From Bdellovibrionales bacterium (GTDB lineage Bacteria > Bdellovibrionota > Bdellovibrionia > Bdellovibrionales > UBA1609), in the NCBI GenBank assembly GCA_028819545.1, contig JAPPLG010000006.1, positions 1 to 32,160 of the forward strand: 32,160 nt of DNA, in the 5' to 3' direction. The first letter of the stretch is position 1. Every line of letters begins with the position of its first letter. The notes beneath the pieces were generated by a model. The model searched no databases, was not told the origin of the DNA, and worked only from the letters and a program-made list of their open reading frames with translations. The translations under genes were made by a program, and so were the position numbers. This document shows positions 21,373 through 30,438 of this stretch, one piece after another.

Positions 21373-22769
21373 ATAATTTATTACATTACAGCTTATTGGC
21401 ATTTATTATGGCACTTTGTTTAAATATACAGGCAGAAGAAAAACCAAAAACCATGACCTTGTCTAATGGATTAAAAGTTTATCTTCTCGAAGATTCCAGT
21501 CTACCCTACATTCACTTTGAGCTGATTACCCCTTTAAACAGCACAAAAGACCCTAAGTCCAAAGAAGGCTTGTCTTCCTTAATGGCTCATAGCCTTGTAC
21601 GCGGAACTCAAAATAAATCAGCACAGGAAGTGATCAAAGAATTGGAAAAACTTGGAACTAATCTGTCTGTACTAGCCACAAGAGATTACACCCTAATATC
21701 TGTAGACACTTTGTCCTGGAACGATGAAAAACTGCTAAATATTTTTGGTGAAATTATCACACAAGCTCGATTTGCTGAAAAAGAAGTGGAATTTATTAAA
21801 AAACAAACGCTTTCTTCTATAGAAAAACTTCCTGAATCTGCTTCCGCTTTCACAAATAGAGTTTTCTACAAAATCATATTTCAAGGACACCCTTATGCTC
21901 ACAGCCCCCTTGGCTCTAAAAAATCACTGCAAAGTATAACTGCTGAAGAAACAACCAAGCATTATAAAATGCTAGTGCCGAGAGGCTCTCTTTTGGGTGT
22001 AACAGGAAACATACCAGCAGATATCAGACAAAAACTGGAAGATGCATTTAAAAATTGGACCGGCGGTGTTGTTGAAAAAAAAGGATTTTTCAGCTGGTTT
22101 CGAAAAAAACCAAAAGCCACAGAAGAACCTCTTCAACAAAAAGATATCCCTCAATACACTATTGTGCATAAACCCGGACAGGTGCAATCCAATATCCGTA
22201 TGGGTTACGTAAGTATTCCAAGAACCTCCAAAGATTATATGGCTTTTCAAATAGCAAACGTTGTTTTTGGAGCAGGCGCTCTCAACTCACACTTAGGTTT
22301 GGAAGTCAGAGAAAAACACGGACTGACATATCATATTCGATCCACTCTTCAATCCTATATCAAACAAGGACTGTTCTATATTGTAACTCCCACTCGTCTG
22401 GCTGTGACTCGTGAAGCTATCGACCGCAGTTTGGATATCGTAGAAAAATTTCATAAAAATGGAATCACTCAGGAAGAACTGGATAGCGCTAAAAATTACT
22501 ATCGAATGCAGTTATTAAAATCTTATGAAAAAGCAGAGAATCGGCTGTCCAGGCGTATGATATTAAATTACATGGGGCTCGATTATGATTTGGATGACTT
22601 AGACCGCAACTTAAGAAAATTAAAATTAAAAGACGTTCAAAAAGTAATTAAAAAATACTTTCTTCCGGAAAATATGAAAATTGTTATTTTCTCTGATCAT
22701 AAAGAAATTCAGTCCCAGTTTAAAGACATAGACAATTTGAAAGTCGAAGGGTTTAATAAATTTCTATAA
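21369..22769 (+). CDS. M16 family protein lacking the zinc site (partner subunit)
   Basis: 466 aa with a signal peptide (YSLLAFIMALCLNIQAEE). It is homologous to the upstream protease ('MTLSNGLKVYLLEDSSLPYI', 'FGAGALNSHLGLEVREKHGL', 'TYHIRS'), but the HxxEH motif is replaced by 'LMAHSLVRGT', so no zinc is bound and no catalysis is expected. The 'R-KHGLTY' substrate-binding strand is intact. M16 enzymes commonly work as an active/inactive heterodimer forming a clamshell. The gene overlaps the upstream stop, and its own stop abuts the convergent TPR gene. Confidence 0.9.
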   Translation: MNNLLHYSLLAFIMALCLNIQAEEKPKTMTLSNGLKVYLLEDSSLPYIHFELITPLNSTKDPKSKEGLSSLMAHSLVRGTQNKSAQEVIKELEKLGTNLSVLATRDYTLISVDTLSWNDEKLLNIFGEIITQARFAEKEVEFIKKQTLSSIEKLPESASAFTNRVFYKIIFQGHPYAHSPLGSKKSLQSITAEETTKHYKMLVPRGSLLGVTGNIPADIRQKLEDAFKNWTGGVVEKKGFFSWFRKKPKATEEPLQQKDIPQYTIVHKPGQVQSNIRMGYVSIPRTSKDYMAFQIANVVFGAGALNSHLGLEVREKHGLTYHIRSTLQSYIKQGLFYIVTPTRLAVTREAIDRSLDIVEKFHKNGITQEELDSAKNYYRMQLLKSYEKAENRLSRRMILNYMGLDYDLDDLDRNLRKLKLKDVQKVIKKYFLPENMKIVIFSDHKEIQSQFKDIDNLKVEGFNKFL

Positions 22770-24029
22770 AAACTTTTTCATTTCTCGGGATTGCTGGCGC
22801 GCCTGTATCTCATAGTCCCCTCTGATTTTTTCAGCAGACTTATAAGCATCAAGCGCCTCTTGATATTGACCCAGATTATAGTAGGCAAAACCCATTCTTA
22901 TATAAATAGCGTCCGCATCCTCGATATCAGGCTCTTTGGATAAAGCTTTTTTCATACTATCAATACTCGACTTCCACTTTCCATCACTTAGATAAATAAC
23001 TCCAAGCTTCAGCCATAGTGTCCCTTTATCAGATTTTTCTGCCGCTTTCTTATAAGCCTGTAAGGCTTTATCTTTTTCTTCTGCACGCATCCAGCTGTCT
23101 CCCAAAATTTCATAATTTTTTGAAGAGCCTTTGACCTTTTCTTCCTGAATTGCTTTTTCCCAATGCTTTGCGGCTGTATAGGGAATCCCCTGATCCAACA
23201 GCAAACGTATAAGTTCTGCACTGCCACCTTCAGTGTCTAAAGGACGCACCTTATGCGCCAACTGATATGCGGCTAACGCAGAAGAAGATTTCTGCTTTGG
23301 AGAATTAAGAAAAACAGCTGACACTTGCCTCCAATGCATTTGCGAAGAAGGGTAAAGAGCCAGCAAACGATGTAAGGTCTGCTCAGCAGTGTCGTATCTT
23401 TTAAACTCCATATAAAGTGATGCTGAAAAACCCAACCATAATTTTCTAGGAGTCTCAGACATATTGATAGCTCGTTCAATTTCTGCCAAGGCTTCCTTCT
23501 TTTTACCCTTTTGATAGTAAATAAAAGCCAGCAGGGCATAAGCTGTAGGTCTGTCTTTATCTTTTAAGGCCATCCATTTTTGTACATAAGACTGAGCTTT
23601 ATCGTAATTTTCCAAAGCCATATACCGGTGGGCTAAAGTCAGTAAATACTTCAAGTACTCATAGTAACTGACATGCTCCCCTTGCAAAGCTTGCTCATAA
23701 GACTGCACAGCTTGTGTATAATTATTATTCAGAGAGTAAATTTCTCCCAACAATAACAAGGCTTTAGCTTGTTCTGATGGATGAGAGTTTGAAGCATCAA
23801 TAATCTCTTTTAAAGATTTACGGGCGCGATCAACATTTTCTTTCTTTGCACTCATCATCCATGTATGGATACGACGAAACTTTCGGCTCACTCTCTTTGA
23901 CATTGAGTGAGTAGATTTTCTCTGAAGTCTTTTTTTAAGCGTTTGTAGATCCTGAGCAATGTCTTGCGACTGAGATAAAACAGTAAAAAAACTAATAAAA
24001 ATATAAATTAAAGCGATAAAAACCCGCAT
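22764..24029 (-). CDS. Secreted TPR-repeat protein
   Basis: 421 aa from ATG 24029, chosen because it gives a clean signal peptide (RVFIALIYIFISFFTVLS) and follows a CAAGGG SD; the longer ATG at 24074 adds 15 unlikely residues. A basic helical N-terminal part (LQTLKKRLQRKS, VSRKFRRIHTW) precedes about nine tetratricopeptide repeats, e.g. 'AKALLLLGEIYSLNNNYTQA', 'LKLGVIYLSDGKWKSSIDSM' and 'IRMGFAYYNLGQYQEALDAY'. TPRs form a superhelical protein-binding scaffold in the periplasm or outer membrane. The specific partner is unknown. Confidence 0.85.
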   Translation of the reverse strand: MRVFIALIYIFISFFTVLSQSQDIAQDLQTLKKRLQRKSTHSMSKRVSRKFRRIHTWMMSAKKENVDRARKSLKEIIDASNSHPSEQAKALLLLGEIYSLNNNYTQAVQSYEQALQGEHVSYYEYLKYLLTLAHRYMALENYDKAQSYVQKWMALKDKDRPTAYALLAFIYYQKGKKKEALAEIERAINMSETPRKLWLGFSASLYMEFKRYDTAEQTLHRLLALYPSSQMHWRQVSAVFLNSPKQKSSSALAAYQLAHKVRPLDTEGGSAELIRLLLDQGIPYTAAKHWEKAIQEEKVKGSSKNYEILGDSWMRAEEKDKALQAYKKAAEKSDKGTLWLKLGVIYLSDGKWKSSIDSMKKALSKEPDIEDADAIYIRMGFAYYNLGQYQEALDAYKSAEKIRGDYEIQARQQSREMKKFL

Positions 24030-24120
24030 ACACAAATACCCTTGGGAACTATAACTAATAGCGCCATTAAACACAAGTTTTGAAACCCTAAAAAACCAAT
24101 AGACGAAGAAAGTAAAATCA

Positions 24121-24141
24121 TGTATTTACTAATTAAATACA
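24121..24141. promoter_or_regulatory. Inverted repeat upstream of the small lipoprotein
   Basis: TGTATTTA-CTAAT-TAAATACA, 8-bp perfect arms, 19 bp before the lipoprotein ATG. Too AT-rich for a good terminator; a possible operator. Confidence 0.35.
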
Positions 24142-24160
24142 CACTCCAAAGGGGGATTTA

Positions 24161-24355
24161 ATGAAAAAGTGGTTATTAATGGCTATCTTATGTCTGTCAG
24201 TTGCTGGTTGTGACTGGTTTAAAAGTGACAGCGCAAACGAAAATGCTGATGCAACAAGTGGTGATGTAACAGCAGGTGCGAGTGATGCAGGTACAGATGG
24301 TGCAGATGATGATAAAGCAGAGGAAAGCACTGACGACGACGCAGAAGCTTCTTAA
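24161..24355 (+). CDS. Small acidic lipoprotein
   Basis: 64 aa. Lipobox 'LSVAGC' (Cys17) after a typical signal (MKKWLLMAILCLSVAG). The mature part is almost wholly Ala/Asp/Glu/Ser/Thr/Gly ('ATSGDVTAGASDAGTDGADD'), i.e. acidic and disordered. Strong SD AAAGGGGGA. It has the form of abundant small outer-membrane or surface lipoproteins; the role is unknown. The stop overlaps the convergent cysS stop. Confidence 0.8.
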   Translation: MKKWLLMAILCLSVAGCDWFKSDSANENADATSGDVTAGASDAGTDGADDDKAEESTDDDAEAS

Positions 24356-25836
24356 TCCTGTTCTATAAAAAAACCAGGGTTCATTCGCCATTTACTGCCT
24401 TCTTTAAGGTCTTGAATGTCGATGCCCTGGTTTTTTAATTCATCTCGAATTCGATCTGAAGTTTTAAAATCTTTACTCTCTCTGGCTTTCTTTCGGTCTT
24501 TAATCATCTGATCTACCTGATCCCGACTTAAAGAAGTTTTCTTTAATAAAATATTATCCAACTCATCCAAGAAGTCCAAAGGCTCTTGCTGAAATAAAGA
24601 CAAGACAGAACCATACTCCTTAAAACAATCCAAAAACAATTGAGACAACTCCCGGTCTTCCTCGGAATAAGAGTCTTCCGGCAGAAGATCATTGAAAAAT
24701 CGAATAAAAGAAAAAAGAACAGCCAAAGCTTTTGCTGTATTTAAATCATCGTTAAAAGCTTCTTCAACCTGCAAACGTGTTTGTCTGAGATGCTTTAAGA
24801 AAATTTCTTTATTGGAGCCATCGCTCTGACGAACCAGTGAAATTTTTATAATTTGCCTGGCTTTCCACAAAGCCTGATAAATACGAGAAAGACCGGACAT
24901 TGCCTGATAAATTGTATTTTTTGACATCTCACTTACAGAACGATAGTGAGTATTTAAAACCAAATATTTAAAAATTTCAGCGTTATACTCAGTAAGAAAA
25001 GACCTCATAGTTTGAAAATTTCCTAAAGACTTGGAAATTTTCTCCCCAGACAGCTCAAACATATTATGATGCACCCAATACTTTACGAATGGGCCGGAGT
25101 GACACACTTCAGATTGAGCTTTTTCATTTTCATGGTGAGGAAAAATCAAATCCATCCCTCCACCATGAATATCAATAGAAGACCCCAAGCCTTTATGAAT
25201 CATCACCACACACTCTGTATGCCATCCCGGACGTCCCTTTCCCCAAGGGGAATCCCAGTAAGGCTCCCCCGGCTTTGCTGTCTTCCACAAAGTAAAATCC
25301 AAGGGATCTTTTTTAGATTTTATAATTTCTATCCGACTACCAGACCTTAAATCATCAAGCTTTTTATGGCTAAGTTTTCCATATTTTTTAAAACTTCTCA
25401 CACTGTAGAAAACATTTCCCTCTGCTGTATAAGCTTTCCCCTCCTGGACCAATTTCTCAATAAACTGAATCATAGCAGAAATAAACTCAGTGGCTTTAGG
25501 GTTAGAGTCATGCTCTTTTAAATTTAAAGAATTAAAATCTTTAAAAAATTCATCAATATATTTTTGAGCCACTTTTTCAGATGTGCTCTTTTCTTCAATA
25601 GCTTTTTGAATAATTTTATCATCCACATCTGTGAGGTTATAATGAAAAGAAACTTTATACCCCAGACTTTCCAGCCAAAGACGTAAAAAATTATAAAAAA
25701 CAGCTCCCCTAAAATTTCCAATGTGTAACAGATCATAGACTGTTGGACCGCAACAATACATCAACACCTGAGGAGGATTCAGCGGCTGAAACTTTTCTTT
25801 TTTTTGAGTAAGGGTATTGTAAATAAATAAGCTCAT
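24352..25836 (-). CDS. cysS: Cysteine--tRNA ligase
   Basis: 494 aa, full length. Class I synthetase charging tRNA-Cys. Zinc site and ATP signature are seen in 'VLMYCCGPTVYDLLHIGNFR' (HIGN in place of HIGH). 'GWHTECVVM', 'IDIHGGGMDLIFPHHENEKA' and 'KISKSLGNF' (the KMSKS loop) complete the active site, followed by the helical C-terminal anticodon region. ATG 25836 is preferred over an upstream GTG at 25857, which would overlap the -10 box. It lies downstream of the ferredoxin gene in the same direction. Confidence 0.95.
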   Translation of the reverse strand: MSLFIYNTLTQKKEKFQPLNPPQVLMYCCGPTVYDLLHIGNFRGAVFYNFLRLWLESLGYKVSFHYNLTDVDDKIIQKAIEEKSTSEKVAQKYIDEFFKDFNSLNLKEHDSNPKATEFISAMIQFIEKLVQEGKAYTAEGNVFYSVRSFKKYGKLSHKKLDDLRSGSRIEIIKSKKDPLDFTLWKTAKPGEPYWDSPWGKGRPGWHTECVVMIHKGLGSSIDIHGGGMDLIFPHHENEKAQSEVCHSGPFVKYWVHHNMFELSGEKISKSLGNFQTMRSFLTEYNAEIFKYLVLNTHYRSVSEMSKNTIYQAMSGLSRIYQALWKARQIIKISLVRQSDGSNKEIFLKHLRQTRLQVEEAFNDDLNTAKALAVLFSFIRFFNDLLPEDSYSEEDRELSQLFLDCFKEYGSVLSLFQQEPLDFLDELDNILLKKTSLSRDQVDQMIKDRKKARESKDFKTSDRIRDELKNQGIDIQDLKEGSKWRMNPGFFIEQD

Positions 25837-25845
25837 TATGTTTTG

Positions 25846-25851
25846 ATTATA
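25846..25851 (-). promoter_or_regulatory. Consensus -10 box TATAAT, near-leaderless cysS start
   Basis: TATAAT on the minus strand lies 9 nt before ATG 25836, the same distance as for the zinc-ribbon gene at 16381. No SD is present. This suggests cysS can be transcribed separately from glmS-ferredoxin. Confidence 0.45.
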
Positions 25852-25885
25852 CGACACACTCTCAATGTATCAATATCTTTGTGCA

Positions 25886-26125
25886 TTATTGCCCATCATC
25901 TCCGATAGCCTCTACAGGGCAAGACTCCATAGCCTCCTGGCAAGCCTCTTCCTCTTCAGAAGTTTCCGGTTGTTTTGAAACAAAAGCAAAAGCCGGCTCA
26001 ACGCTGGTGTCAATTTTAAAATGCTTTTCAGCGGCCAGGATACAAGCATCACAGGCAATACAATTAGTATCTACATAGTATTTGCCTGCAACATTTCCTT
26101 TTGTTTTAGAGTTTGGATCCGCCAT
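25886..26125 (-). CDS. Ferredoxin, single-cluster [4Fe-4S]/[3Fe-4S] type
   Basis: 79 aa. 'YYVDTNCIACDACILAAEKH' supplies C22, C25 and C28; 'SCPVEAIGDDG' supplies C69, the Cys-Pro ligand. C62 (EEACQEA) may allow a disulfide. This is the one-cluster bacterial ferredoxin layout, a small soluble electron carrier. SD GAGGGGG is immediately upstream of ATG 26125, and the gene starts 13 bp after the glmS stop. The electron partners are unknown. Confidence 0.9.
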   Translation of the reverse strand: MADPNSKTKGNVAGKYYVDTNCIACDACILAAEKHFKIDTSVEPAFAFVSKQPETSEEEEACQEAMESCPVEAIGDDGQ

Positions 26126-26138
26126 ATCCCCCTCAAGT

Positions 26139-27902
26139 TTATTCCACTGTTACAGATTTAGCTAAATTTCTGGGATGATCCACATCATGACCTAAAGAAC
26201 AGGCAAAGTGATAAGCTATAAGCTGTAAAACAACAACTTCCAATATGGGAGATAAAAACGGATGACAGGAAGGTATTTCAATATGCTGATCCGCCACTGA
26301 CTTGTGGTTTTGATCTCCTATAGTCAATATAAACCCGCCGCGTGCTTTTGCTTCCTGCAAATTCATAATATTTTTACTGTAATAAAAATCCTTCATAGCC
26401 AAACCAATAACCAATACTTCCTGATCCACTAAAGCTAAAGGGCCATGTTTCATTTCTCCAGACGGATAACCTTCTGCATGAATATAGGCCAGCTCTTTCA
26501 TCTTCAAAGCCCCTTCCAAAGCTATGGGGTAGTGAGGGCCTCTCCCCAAATATAAAAAACGTTTATATTTTGAAAATAAAACCGCTTGTTCTTTAATTTG
26601 TTCACTTTTAGACAAGACCTGGTCTATTAAGAAAGGCAAATCAAAAAGCTGAGACACCAAAGAGTGATCCTTTTGTTTATTCAAAGCCATTAAAAGCAAA
26701 AGAACAAGTGTTGAAGTAAAAGCCTTAGTGCTGGCCACTCCAACCTCCAAGCCGGCATTCAAATAAAAAGAAGCATCCACTTCCCGATCCAAAGAAGAAT
26801 TTCTCACATTGCAAAGAGCATAACAGGTCACACCTCTTTTCTTCACCTGATGAAAACTGGATAAAGTATCTGCAGTTTCACCACTTTGGGAAATAAACAA
26901 AACAATATCTTTAGGCTTTAAAATTAAACTTTTATATTGGAATTCACTGGCTAAATCCACTTCTACAGGAATACCCACTATAGACTCCAGCACAAACTTG
27001 CCATACAGCCCGGCATAATAACTGCTTCCACAAGCCACAATAAAAATTTTTTCAGCAGACTGAAATAAAGGTGACGAAAAGTTAATTTGCCCTTTTTCTG
27101 TATAGGCTTTTAAAACACGAAGAGAAGAGTGAGGCTGTTCAAAAATCTCCTTCAACATATAATGAGCATAATCCTCTTTCCCTTTTGCCTGGTCTTCCTT
27201 CTGAATAGTTTGAATTTTCTTTTTTATCAAAGATCCGTCTGAAGAAAAAAACTGACACCTTCCATCCTGAATATGCACCAGCTCTCCATCCTCCAAAAAA
27301 GCTACACGAGAAGTCCATTTCTGAACCAACGAGGGCAAATCACTGGATATAAAAAACTCTTTTTCTTTTCCAAACCCCACAACCAACGGCGGGCCTTTGC
27401 GGGCGCCTACAATAGAATGAGCCTCATCCTCACAAACAGCCAAAAAAGCAAAAGCGCCTTCCAAGAGTTTTGTGGTTTCAAAAACAGATTGAAAGAAATC
27501 ACCTGTTCGGGAATAAAAATCGGAAATCACACTGGCAATAACCTCTGTGTCCGTTTGAGATTGATAATTATATTTGAATCTGGTTTTCAGCTCTTCGCTG
27601 TTTTCAATAATCCCATTGTGCACCAACTGAATTTTTCCCACTTTATGGGGGTGGGCATTTTCCAAAGAAGCAGTTCCATGTGTTGCCCATCGAATATGCC
27701 CAATACCTAAAGGGCCTTCCAACTTTTCTATTTTCTGCTTTAAATGATCCAAAGAGCCTTCTGCACGAACCCTTTTAAATCCTTCAGAAGTTTTAATTGT
27801 CAAACCGGAGCTGTCATAGCCCCGATACTCCAATTGCTCCAAACCCTCCAGAACAATATCCAAAGCAGAACCAGAGCCCAGATAGCCAACAATACCGCAC
27901 AT
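26139..27902 (-). CDS. glmS: Glutamine--fructose-6-phosphate aminotransferase (isomerizing)
   Basis: 587 aa from ATG 27902. Start of amino-sugar synthesis: glutamine + fructose-6-P to glucosamine-6-P. Cys2 of 'MCGIVGYLG' is the N-terminal amidotransferase nucleophile after Met removal, which fixes the start (the longer frame adds 42 residues inside glmU). 'GYDSSG', 'IGHIRWATHG' and 'NGIIENSEELK' complete the Gln site. Two SIS domains follow ('CGSSYYAGLYGKF', 'SQSGETADT', 'GRGPHYPIALEGALKMKELA'), and it ends 'HPRNLAKSVTVE'. It follows glmU by one nucleotide. No glmS ribozyme is expected or seen. Confidence 0.97.
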   Translation of the reverse strand: MCGIVGYLGSGSALDIVLEGLEQLEYRGYDSSGLTIKTSEGFKRVRAEGSLDHLKQKIEKLEGPLGIGHIRWATHGTASLENAHPHKVGKIQLVHNGIIENSEELKTRFKYNYQSQTDTEVIASVISDFYSRTGDFFQSVFETTKLLEGAFAFLAVCEDEAHSIVGARKGPPLVVGFGKEKEFFISSDLPSLVQKWTSRVAFLEDGELVHIQDGRCQFFSSDGSLIKKKIQTIQKEDQAKGKEDYAHYMLKEIFEQPHSSLRVLKAYTEKGQINFSSPLFQSAEKIFIVACGSSYYAGLYGKFVLESIVGIPVEVDLASEFQYKSLILKPKDIVLFISQSGETADTLSSFHQVKKRGVTCYALCNVRNSSLDREVDASFYLNAGLEVGVASTKAFTSTLVLLLLMALNKQKDHSLVSQLFDLPFLIDQVLSKSEQIKEQAVLFSKYKRFLYLGRGPHYPIALEGALKMKELAYIHAEGYPSGEMKHGPLALVDQEVLVIGLAMKDFYYSKNIMNLQEAKARGGFILTIGDQNHKSVADQHIEIPSCHPFLSPILEVVVLQLIAYHFACSLGHDVDHPRNLAKSVTVE

Positions 27903-27903
27903 A

Positions 27904-29244
27904 TTATTTTCTCTTTTTATGTGTTTCTTCAGAGCGGGCGACAACCAAAGTCTCTTTAGGTACATTTTTGGTAATAACAGAGCCAGCTCCCACGATAGAC
28001 TTCTCCCCAACTTCCAAAGGAGCGACAAGCATAGAACCTCCTCCTATAAAAGCACCGTCTTTAATGGTTGTTTTATATTTCTTCCTATCGATAGCATAAT
28101 TACACGTCACAGCCCCACAACCAATATTCACTTCTTTTCCAATGACAGAATCCCCTAAATAACTCATATGAGAAGCCTTTGATTTCGACCCAAAGTTTGT
28201 ATTTTTCATCTCTACAAAGTTACCCACTTTGCACTCTTCTCCAATCACACTGCCAGGCCTTAAGTGAGCAAATGGTCCGACCACACTCTTAGAGTGCACC
28301 TGAGCCTTTTCCAAATAACAGGAGCTTTTAATATGTACAGAATTTGCAATTTCAGAATCAAAGATAAAACAATTTTGTTCAATAGCACAAAAAGCTCCTA
28401 TAGAAGTTTTCCCCTTTAAATAAACACCCGGATAGAGAATACTGCCTTGCCCGACTTGAACATCCTCCTCCACATGAACCTGTTGAGGATCAGGTAAAAT
28501 CACACCCTGACTCATAAGCTCCTGATTTTTTTTGTCAAAAATAAAGGTATTGGCTAAAGCCAGATCCTCCTGAGTGTTCACTCCGCAAGCCACATGGATT
28601 TCCACTTCCACAGGCGCTACTTTGAAACCCTGACTTGAAGCTATAGAAATTAAATCTGTCAAAGGATATTCTTTTTTTGGATTATCATCTGTAATTAATT
28701 TTAAATTATCTTTTAAAATTTCTGTTCGAATAAGCATCAATCCGGTGTTGATCTCATTGATAGACTCCTCCTCTTCTGTAAATTCATAATGTTCAACAAT
28801 TTTTACAATTTGATCTCCGTTTCGAATCACACGTCCAAACTGCTTTGGATCAGAGATAAAGCAAGTGCCTACAGAAATATCCGCTGAATTTTCCAAAGCT
28901 TTGTCGCAAAAACTTTTTAGATCTTTAGGAAAAATCAAAGGATGATCTCCATTAATAACCAAAACATAAGACTGTAATTCCTCCAAAGACAGATGCATCA
29001 AAGCCCCTGCAGTCCCGGGTTTTGATTTTTGAGAAATAGGCTGAGCCTGAAACGACCTGACCACAGGATGAACAAGGTTTTCAGCCATTTGAGTAATGAC
29101 TCGAATATCGTTCAAACCCGCTCCATGAAGAGACTGTAAAATACGAGCCAGTATGGGCTTGCCGCCCACAGGATGAAGAGACTTCGGCAAAGATGAATTC
29201 ATTCTTCGGCCCTGTCCGGCACTTAAAACAACTGCTGATATCAT
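27904..29244 (-). CDS. glmU: Bifunctional GlcN-1-P acetyltransferase / UDP-GlcNAc pyrophosphorylase
   Basis: 446 aa from ATG 29244, where 'MISAVVLSAGQGRRMNSSLP' begins as GlmU proteins do. The N-terminal half is the uridylyltransferase (signature 'SAGQGRRM', 'KPGTAGAL', 'INGDHPL'). The C-terminal half is a left-handed beta-helix of hexapeptide repeats ('VGQGSILYPGVYLKGKTSIG') with the acetyltransferase loop 'GPFAHLRPGSVIGE', 'NFVEMKNTNFG' and 'CNYAIDRKKYKTTI'. It makes UDP-GlcNAc for peptidoglycan and LPS. It is in one operon with glmS, so consecutive steps are co-expressed. Slightly divergent motifs ('NGDHPL' for GDVPL) are noted. Confidence 0.95.
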   Translation of the reverse strand: MISAVVLSAGQGRRMNSSLPKSLHPVGGKPILARILQSLHGAGLNDIRVITQMAENLVHPVVRSFQAQPISQKSKPGTAGALMHLSLEELQSYVLVINGDHPLIFPKDLKSFCDKALENSADISVGTCFISDPKQFGRVIRNGDQIVKIVEHYEFTEEEESINEINTGLMLIRTEILKDNLKLITDDNPKKEYPLTDLISIASSQGFKVAPVEVEIHVACGVNTQEDLALANTFIFDKKNQELMSQGVILPDPQQVHVEEDVQVGQGSILYPGVYLKGKTSIGAFCAIEQNCFIFDSEIANSVHIKSSCYLEKAQVHSKSVVGPFAHLRPGSVIGEECKVGNFVEMKNTNFGSKSKASHMSYLGDSVIGKEVNIGCGAVTCNYAIDRKKYKTTIKDGAFIGGGSMLVAPLEVGEKSIVGAGSVITKNVPKETLVVARSEETHKKRK

Positions 29245-29368
29245 ATTGATAGAAAACACTTGCTGATAACCTTACAAAGGTCAAGGTAAAAATCATCTTT
29301 AGTCCAGATGAATATCTTTTTTAAAAAGATTTTTTAAAGCTTAGTTATAATGGAGAAAAGGAAATCCC

Positions 29369-30352
29369 ATGACCATAGAACCTGTGAGCCGTGATCCCAG
29401 CCCCCTTGCAAATGAAACAAATGCAATCCATGAGCTGAGAAAACTAAGAAATATTAAACTTAAAATATTTCAAATTCATTCTGTTCAAAATATGCACTTT
29501 TTTATCACAAATGTATTGCCTAAATTATGTAGTATAGATCACATATCCATCCAGCATATGAAAAACTCTCCACAAAAAGGAGACTACCTGGCCCCTTTAA
29601 CATCTATACCAGAACACTCTTTGTGTTTTTCAAAAAAATCTGCATATAAAAGAGGTGAAAAAAAAAATTTAAGCAGTATTGCTGAGTCCATAGACTCTAA
29701 TTTACAAAAAATAGAGACTTGGGAAAGACTGCAATCCCTAAAAGAGGAATGGAAATCCACATTTAACGCCATACCTCAGCCTATTTGCCTGACAGATCAG
29801 GATTTCAATATTTTAAGTACAAATAAAGCCTTTTTACAGCATACAAAACAACTAAAAAATAACATCCACAGAAAAAACTGTTTTGCTGTTTTCTTTGGAA
29901 AAACCCTAAGTGCACAGGAAGAAAAATTCCTGTTAAAATCATCTATTTTAAAATCCTGTAATCATAAAAAAATGATTTTTGAACTTAGATGTCAAACTTT
30001 AAAACACAACCGAAAAGGGTCCATTCAGATTATTATTTTCACAGACAGAACAGAAAAAATACAAATGGAAAAAAAAATATCCCGTCTGGCAGATTCGGCT
30101 GAAATGGGAATTATCACAAGCAGTATCGCCCATGAACTGAACAACCCCCTGGCCGGCATCCAGGCTCTTTTACAACTCACCCAACAAGCTCCCTCTTCAT
30201 CACCCACCAACCCACAAAGACTGGGCACAAAAGAACAAGTGAATGAAATGCTCTCAGCTGTTCAAAGATGTCAACAGATCATTCATCAACTTTTAAAACA
30301 CCACTCCAGTCCAAATTTAAAATTTCTAAAAATAGAGAAGACAAAAGTCTAG
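29369..30352 (+). CDS. PAS-HisKA sensor protein without a kinase ATPase domain
   Basis: 327 aa, soluble. The N-terminal ~120 residues are a sensor-like region, then a PAS-like domain (about 130-235: 'TFNAIPQPICLTDQDFNILS'), then a HisKA dimerisation domain with H-box 'SSIAHELNNPLAGIQALLQL' (His255). The protein stops ~70 residues later ('LKFLKIEKTKV') before any HATPase_c domain: no N, G1 or G2 box occurs, and the following 86 bp hold no continuation. It could accept phosphate from another kinase, act as a phosphatase, or be a truncated kinase. SD AAAGGAAA upstream. It lies directly before the sigma-54 regulator, its likely partner. Confidence 0.8.
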   Translation: MTIEPVSRDPSPLANETNAIHELRKLRNIKLKIFQIHSVQNMHFFITNVLPKLCSIDHISIQHMKNSPQKGDYLAPLTSIPEHSLCFSKKSAYKRGEKKNLSSIAESIDSNLQKIETWERLQSLKEEWKSTFNAIPQPICLTDQDFNILSTNKAFLQHTKQLKNNIHRKNCFAVFFGKTLSAQEEKFLLKSSILKSCNHKKMIFELRCQTLKHNRKGSIQIIIFTDRTEKIQMEKKISRLADSAEMGIITSSIAHELNNPLAGIQALLQLTQQAPSSSPTNPQRLGTKEQVNEMLSAVQRCQQIIHQLLKHHSSPNLKFLKIEKTKV

Positions 30353-30438
30353 ATGAACTCCTCTGCGTATAGAGACCTCTCTTAATAATAAAGTCTATAT
30401 TTTTTATAACTCCATCGCTGAAGAGGAAACCTTCATGT

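Noticed and set aside
27273-27710. 145-aa plus-strand frame
   Set aside because: Antisense to glmS, which is well supported; no SD and no protein-like features.
26139-29244. glmS ribozyme or riboswitch upstream of glmS
   Set aside because: glmS follows glmU by one nucleotide, leaving no room for a leader element.
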